From Thermoplasmatota archaeon (GTDB lineage Archaea > Thermoplasmatota > Thermoplasmata > RBG-16-68-12 > JAGMCJ01), in NCBI GenBank assembly GCA_022848825.1, contig JAJISH010000442.1, positions 1 to 8,602 on the forward strand: DNA of 8,602 nucleotides, given 5' to 3'. The notes beneath the pieces are model-generated. The model was not told where the DNA came from and made no database searches. It saw only the letters and a list, made by a program, of their open reading frames with translations. Shown in pieces: positions 6,866 to 8,602 of the stretch (position 1 is its first letter; each line of letters starts with the position of its first letter). Position numbers and translations under genes: made by a program.

Positions 6866-7675
6866 TCACCCAGCTCCCCGAATCCCTTGCCCTCGGCTAC
6901 GGTCCAGAATGAGGGACAGAACCTCAAGAGACAGACGCGCTTTCCACATCCTGTTATCGAGTCGAAGGAAGAACTCTCTTTCCCTTTCCTGGACGACGAA
7001 GTCGAATCCGTACTCTACATCCATGAGAACAGTGGGTTCTGCAGGAGCGATGCCGAAATCCCTGCCTTCACCCTGAAGCGCCCTCTCGACGTCAGCCAGT
7101 GTCAACTGTCCCGAGGCAACGTGCTCCATGACCCACGCGACCTTGCGAACCATCCCTCTCAGAAAGCTCTCCCCCCAGATGTCCAGAGTCGTGAAACTCC
7201 GATTCCCACTCACTTCGATCTTGTCTATTCTTCGAACGGGCGATTTTTCGTCTCGATACGCAAACGAGGTGAAGTCATGTTGACCAATGAATGGACGGGA
7301 TGCCTTCCTCAGGCTCTCCGGGCTCACGCGAGGAGGGAAGTAGTATCTGTACCATCTCCTGACCGCATGTCTGGGGTTGAATTCCTCTGACACTGCGGCG
7401 TAACCCCAGACCCAGATGTCCCGAACCTTGGAGTTCAGAGCTTGAGGAAGCTCTTCCAGCCTGAACTCCGTGTTGAGGGCGAGCACGTTTCCGATCGCAC
7501 TTACACCCGAATCCGTTCTGCTACTGCTCCTAAACAAGGAATCCTCGGTGGAGTCCATTGCACCGAGAGAAATGAGAGCTTTCAACAATTCACCCTCCAC
7601 GGTCCTTACGTCTGGCTGTCTCTGGTATCCGTGGAAGTACGTTCCATCGTAGGCGAACTTGATGGCCACTCGCAT
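6866..7675 (-). CDS. truA: tRNA pseudouridine(38-40) synthase TruA
   Basis: A 269-residue protein that converts U38-U40 in the anticodon arm of tRNA to pseudouridine. The N-terminus (RVAIKFAYDGTYFHGYQRQP) is the classic TruA opening. The catalytic Asp55 lies in SSSRTDSGVSA, equivalent to Asp60 of E. coli TruA. RRWYRYYF carries the conserved active-site Tyr, and GESFLRGMVRKVAWV is the conserved C-terminal motif. The length is normal for the family and nothing is missing. I place the start at the ATG (7675) because the upstream TATA element then gives a leaderless transcript; a GTG at 7678 would add one residue. It is divergent from trmJ, with 37 bp between starts. The protease gene lies 117 bp downstream on the same strand but has its own promoter. 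Confidence 0.95.
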   Translation of the reverse strand: MRVAIKFAYDGTYFHGYQRQPDVRTVEGELLKALISLGAMDSTEDSLFRSSSRTDSGVSAIGNVLALNTEFRLEELPQALNSKVRDIWVWGYAAVSEEFNPRHAVRRWYRYYFPPRVSPESLRKASRPFIGQHDFTSFAYRDEKSPVRRIDKIEVSGNRSFTTLDIWGESFLRGMVRKVAWVMEHVASGQLTLADVERALQGEGRDFGIAPAEPTVLMDVEYGFDFVVQEREREFFLRLDNRMWKARLSLEVLSLILDRSRGQGIRGAG

Positions 7676-7681
7676 CACAAC

Positions 7682-7688
7682 AATATTA
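7682..7688 (+). promoter_or_regulatory. TATA-like element for trmJ
   Basis: AATATTA lies 25-31 bp upstream of the trmJ ATG at 7713, which would put the transcription start at or next to the ATG. No Shine-Dalgarno motif is present before the ATG, consistent with leaderless translation. Its upstream BRE region overlaps the first codons of truA. Confidence 0.5.
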
Positions 7689-7696
7689 GTCGGTTA

Positions 7697-7704
7697 GTAT
7701 ATAC
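7697..7704 (-). promoter_or_regulatory. TATA-like element for truA (palindromic GTATATAC)
   Basis: GTATATAC is a perfect palindrome lying 22-29 bp upstream of the truA ATG at 7675. That is the usual distance from an archaeal TATA box to the transcription start, so truA is probably leaderless. No Shine-Dalgarno site precedes the ATG. The same palindrome is too close to the trmJ ATG (8 bp) to serve that gene. Confidence 0.55.
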
Positions 7705-7712
7705 CGATAATC

Positions 7713-8408
7713 ATGCCGGATTTTGAGGTAGTTCTCGTAGAGCCGAAGATCCCGGGTAACATCGGAGCCGTGGCCCGCGCGATGAAGAACTTCGGGATGG
7801 AAAAACTCGTTCTTGTCAATCCCTGTGAGATCGGAGAGGAAGCAGTCAAGCGGGCGAAGTGGGGGAAGGACGTGCTCTACTCCGCAAGAACCGTCGACAC
7901 CTTGGAGGAAGCACTGTCCTCAGCGGACTTCGTCATTGGATCATCATCCGTCGACACCGAGAGCGAGAGGAAGTTCGCCAGGATCTCTGCGGACCCGAGG
8001 GAATCAGTCGAGAAGATCGCCGACCTCGATGGTGCCGTTGCCCTCCTCTTCGGAAGAGAAGACTACGGGCTTCTGAAGGACGAAATCGCGAAGTGCGACG
8101 TTCTTGTCAAGATTCCCGCGAACGAGGAATACCCAGTCCTGAACATCACACACGCGGTTACTGTAATCCTGTATGAGATTTATATGTCGAAGGCCTCGAA
8201 AAAAGGGACCACGGAAGCCTCTGGCAAGGAGAAGGAGTTGTTGTTTGAGGCCTTCGGACGGTTGCTGAACATCATCAACTATCCGGAGCACAAGAAGAAG
8301 AGGACGTCGGTGATGTTCAGAAGAATGATGGGCAGGGCGGTGCCTTCGAAATGGGAATACCACGCCCTCATGGGCGTTCTCTCTCGGGCGGTCAAGCGTC
8401 TGGAATGA
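7713..8408 (+). CDS. trmJ: TrmJ-type SPOUT RNA 2'-O-methyltransferase (TrmH/SpoU superfamily)
   Basis: A 231-residue SAM-dependent methyltransferase that probably methylates the ribose 2'-OH at position 32 of tRNA. Motif 1 is EPKIPGNIGAVARAMKNFG (10-28) with the conserved Asn16 and Arg22. Motif 2 is ALLFGREDYGL (110-120). Motif 3 is IPANEEYPVLNITHAVTVIL (134-153), ending in YE; these last two form the trefoil-knot SAM pocket. The C-terminal helical part (about 170-231, basic KKKR then FRRMMGRA) is the TrmJ-specific dimer and tRNA-contact region. Motif 3 has VLN where many relatives have SLN, a mild variation. It starts at the ATG directly before the canonical N-terminus and is divergent from truA. 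The family is certain; the exact position and nucleotide range (archaeal TrmJ is known for Cm32) are inferred. Confidence 0.9.
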   Translation: MPDFEVVLVEPKIPGNIGAVARAMKNFGMEKLVLVNPCEIGEEAVKRAKWGKDVLYSARTVDTLEEALSSADFVIGSSSVDTESERKFARISADPRESVEKIADLDGAVALLFGREDYGLLKDEIAKCDVLVKIPANEEYPVLNITHAVTVILYEIYMSKASKKGTTEASGKEKELLFEAFGRLLNIINYPEHKKKRTSVMFRRMMGRAVPSKWEYHALMGVLSRAVKRLE

Positions 8409-8536
8409 TCAGCACTCTATGCCGAGCGCATGATTGACCCACTGGCTATACCCTCATTTTGACACTCGAAAACGCGTCTAGGGTACTGGCTCAAAAAGGG
8501 TCGTGGTCATGGGTTTGCAGAGCCAGACCATGTTAT
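8409..8536. other. Non-coding convergent spacer with small inverted repeats and T-runs
   Basis: There is no convincing coding frame between the trmJ stop and the next gene's stop. The spacer has an inverted repeat TACCCT (8449-8454)/AGGGTA (8480-8485) and a second, CTGGCTC (8486-8492)/GAGCCAG (8520-8526). ACTGGCT also occurs as a direct repeat at 8441 and 8485. Archaeal termination depends mainly on T-runs: there is TTTT at 8457-8460 for trmJ, and TTTTT read on the minus strand (8493-8497) for the right-hand gene. The stems are only 6-7 bp, so a structured RNA is possible but not demonstrated. Confidence 0.5.
8493..8497 (-). terminator. Possible T-run terminator of the right-edge gene
   Basis: Read on the minus strand this is CCCTTTTTGAG, about 40 nt beyond the TAG stop at 8537. 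A five-T run is a minimal archaeal termination signal. It is weak evidence on its own. Confidence 0.3.
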
Positions 8537-8602
8537 CTATAACTCCAACCACTCGTAGCGCTTGCAGCCTATCGGAAGGGTGCACTCGGCATCCCTCATC
8601 AG
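8537..8602 (-). CDS. C-terminal fragment of an unidentified gene (truncated by right edge)
   Basis: The frame reads 21 residues ending RDAECTLPIGCKRYEWLEL then TAG, and it enters from beyond the right edge. Third positions are mostly G or C, as in the neighbouring genes, and the residue mix looks like real protein (two Cys, charged and aromatic residues). The plus-strand frame across the same bases is Ser/Thr/Cys-rich, as seen for the antisense shadows elsewhere in this window. I do not recognise the family. It would be convergent with trmJ. Confidence 0.5.
   Translation of the reverse strand: MMRDAECTLPIGCKRYEWLEL

Noticed and set aside
6857..7390. Plus-strand open frame of 177 codons
   Set aside because: It lies antisense to truA, whose frame carries all the catalytic motifs; the plus-strand product has no family features.
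7697..7704. GTATATAC as the trmJ TATA box
   Set aside because: It is only 8 bp from the trmJ ATG, so transcription would begin inside the gene past the essential N-terminus. AATATTA at 7682 is at the right distance.
8004..8363. Minus-strand open frame of 119 codons
   Set aside because: It lies antisense to trmJ and is Arg/His/Leu-rich with no motif; trmJ has full SPOUT motifs.
8509..8602. Plus-strand open frame starting at 8509 and running off the right edge
   Set aside because: Its product is Ser/Thr-rich and looks like the shadow of the minus-strand frame ending at 8537, which has better third-position GC and composition.

Overview
This window looks archaeal, most likely from an uncultured member of the Thermoplasmatota or a related euryarchaeal lineage. 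The evidence is an archaeal-type TruA and an archaeal-type TrmJ, TATA/BRE-like promoters placed for leaderless transcription, and a giant exported subtilase of the kind common in protein-degrading archaea. The lineage is an inference from these features, because no rRNA or other phylogenetic marker is present. I see no mobile element, CRISPR array, tRNA or rRNA.

Positions 1-6748 (minus strand) are one uninterrupted reading frame that runs off the left edge, with at least 2,249 codons. It encodes an exported S8 (subtilisin-like) serine protease. Order of parts: signal peptide; I9-like propeptide; catalytic Asp244; about 650 residues that separate Asp244 from His896 and hold a PPC-like domain, calcium-loop-like segments and copies of a small beta repeat; then His896, Asn1005 and Ser1099; a beta domain split by a WD40-like propeller (about residues 1312-1733); further beta domains; and a second PPC-like domain near the left edge. 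Nearly all the plus-strand open frames here are low-complexity shadows of this gene. It has its own promoter and Shine-Dalgarno site at 6756-6820.

Positions 6866-7675 (minus) encode the tRNA pseudouridine synthase TruA. Positions 7713-8408 (plus) encode a TrmJ-type SPOUT tRNA 2'-O-methyltransferase. The two are divergent with only 37 bp between start codons. That gap holds two TATA-like elements arranged so that each gene can be leaderless and each promoter sits beside the other gene's start. Both products modify tRNA, so this is a compact tRNA-modification pair next to an unrelated secreted enzyme.

Positions 8409-8536 are a non-coding convergent spacer with small inverted repeats and T-runs. 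At 8537-8602 (minus) there is the probable C-terminal end of a gene I cannot identify.

The most unusual item is the protease architecture: an S8 scaffold interrupted at three places, with the same beta module used at two of them and a beta-propeller at the third.
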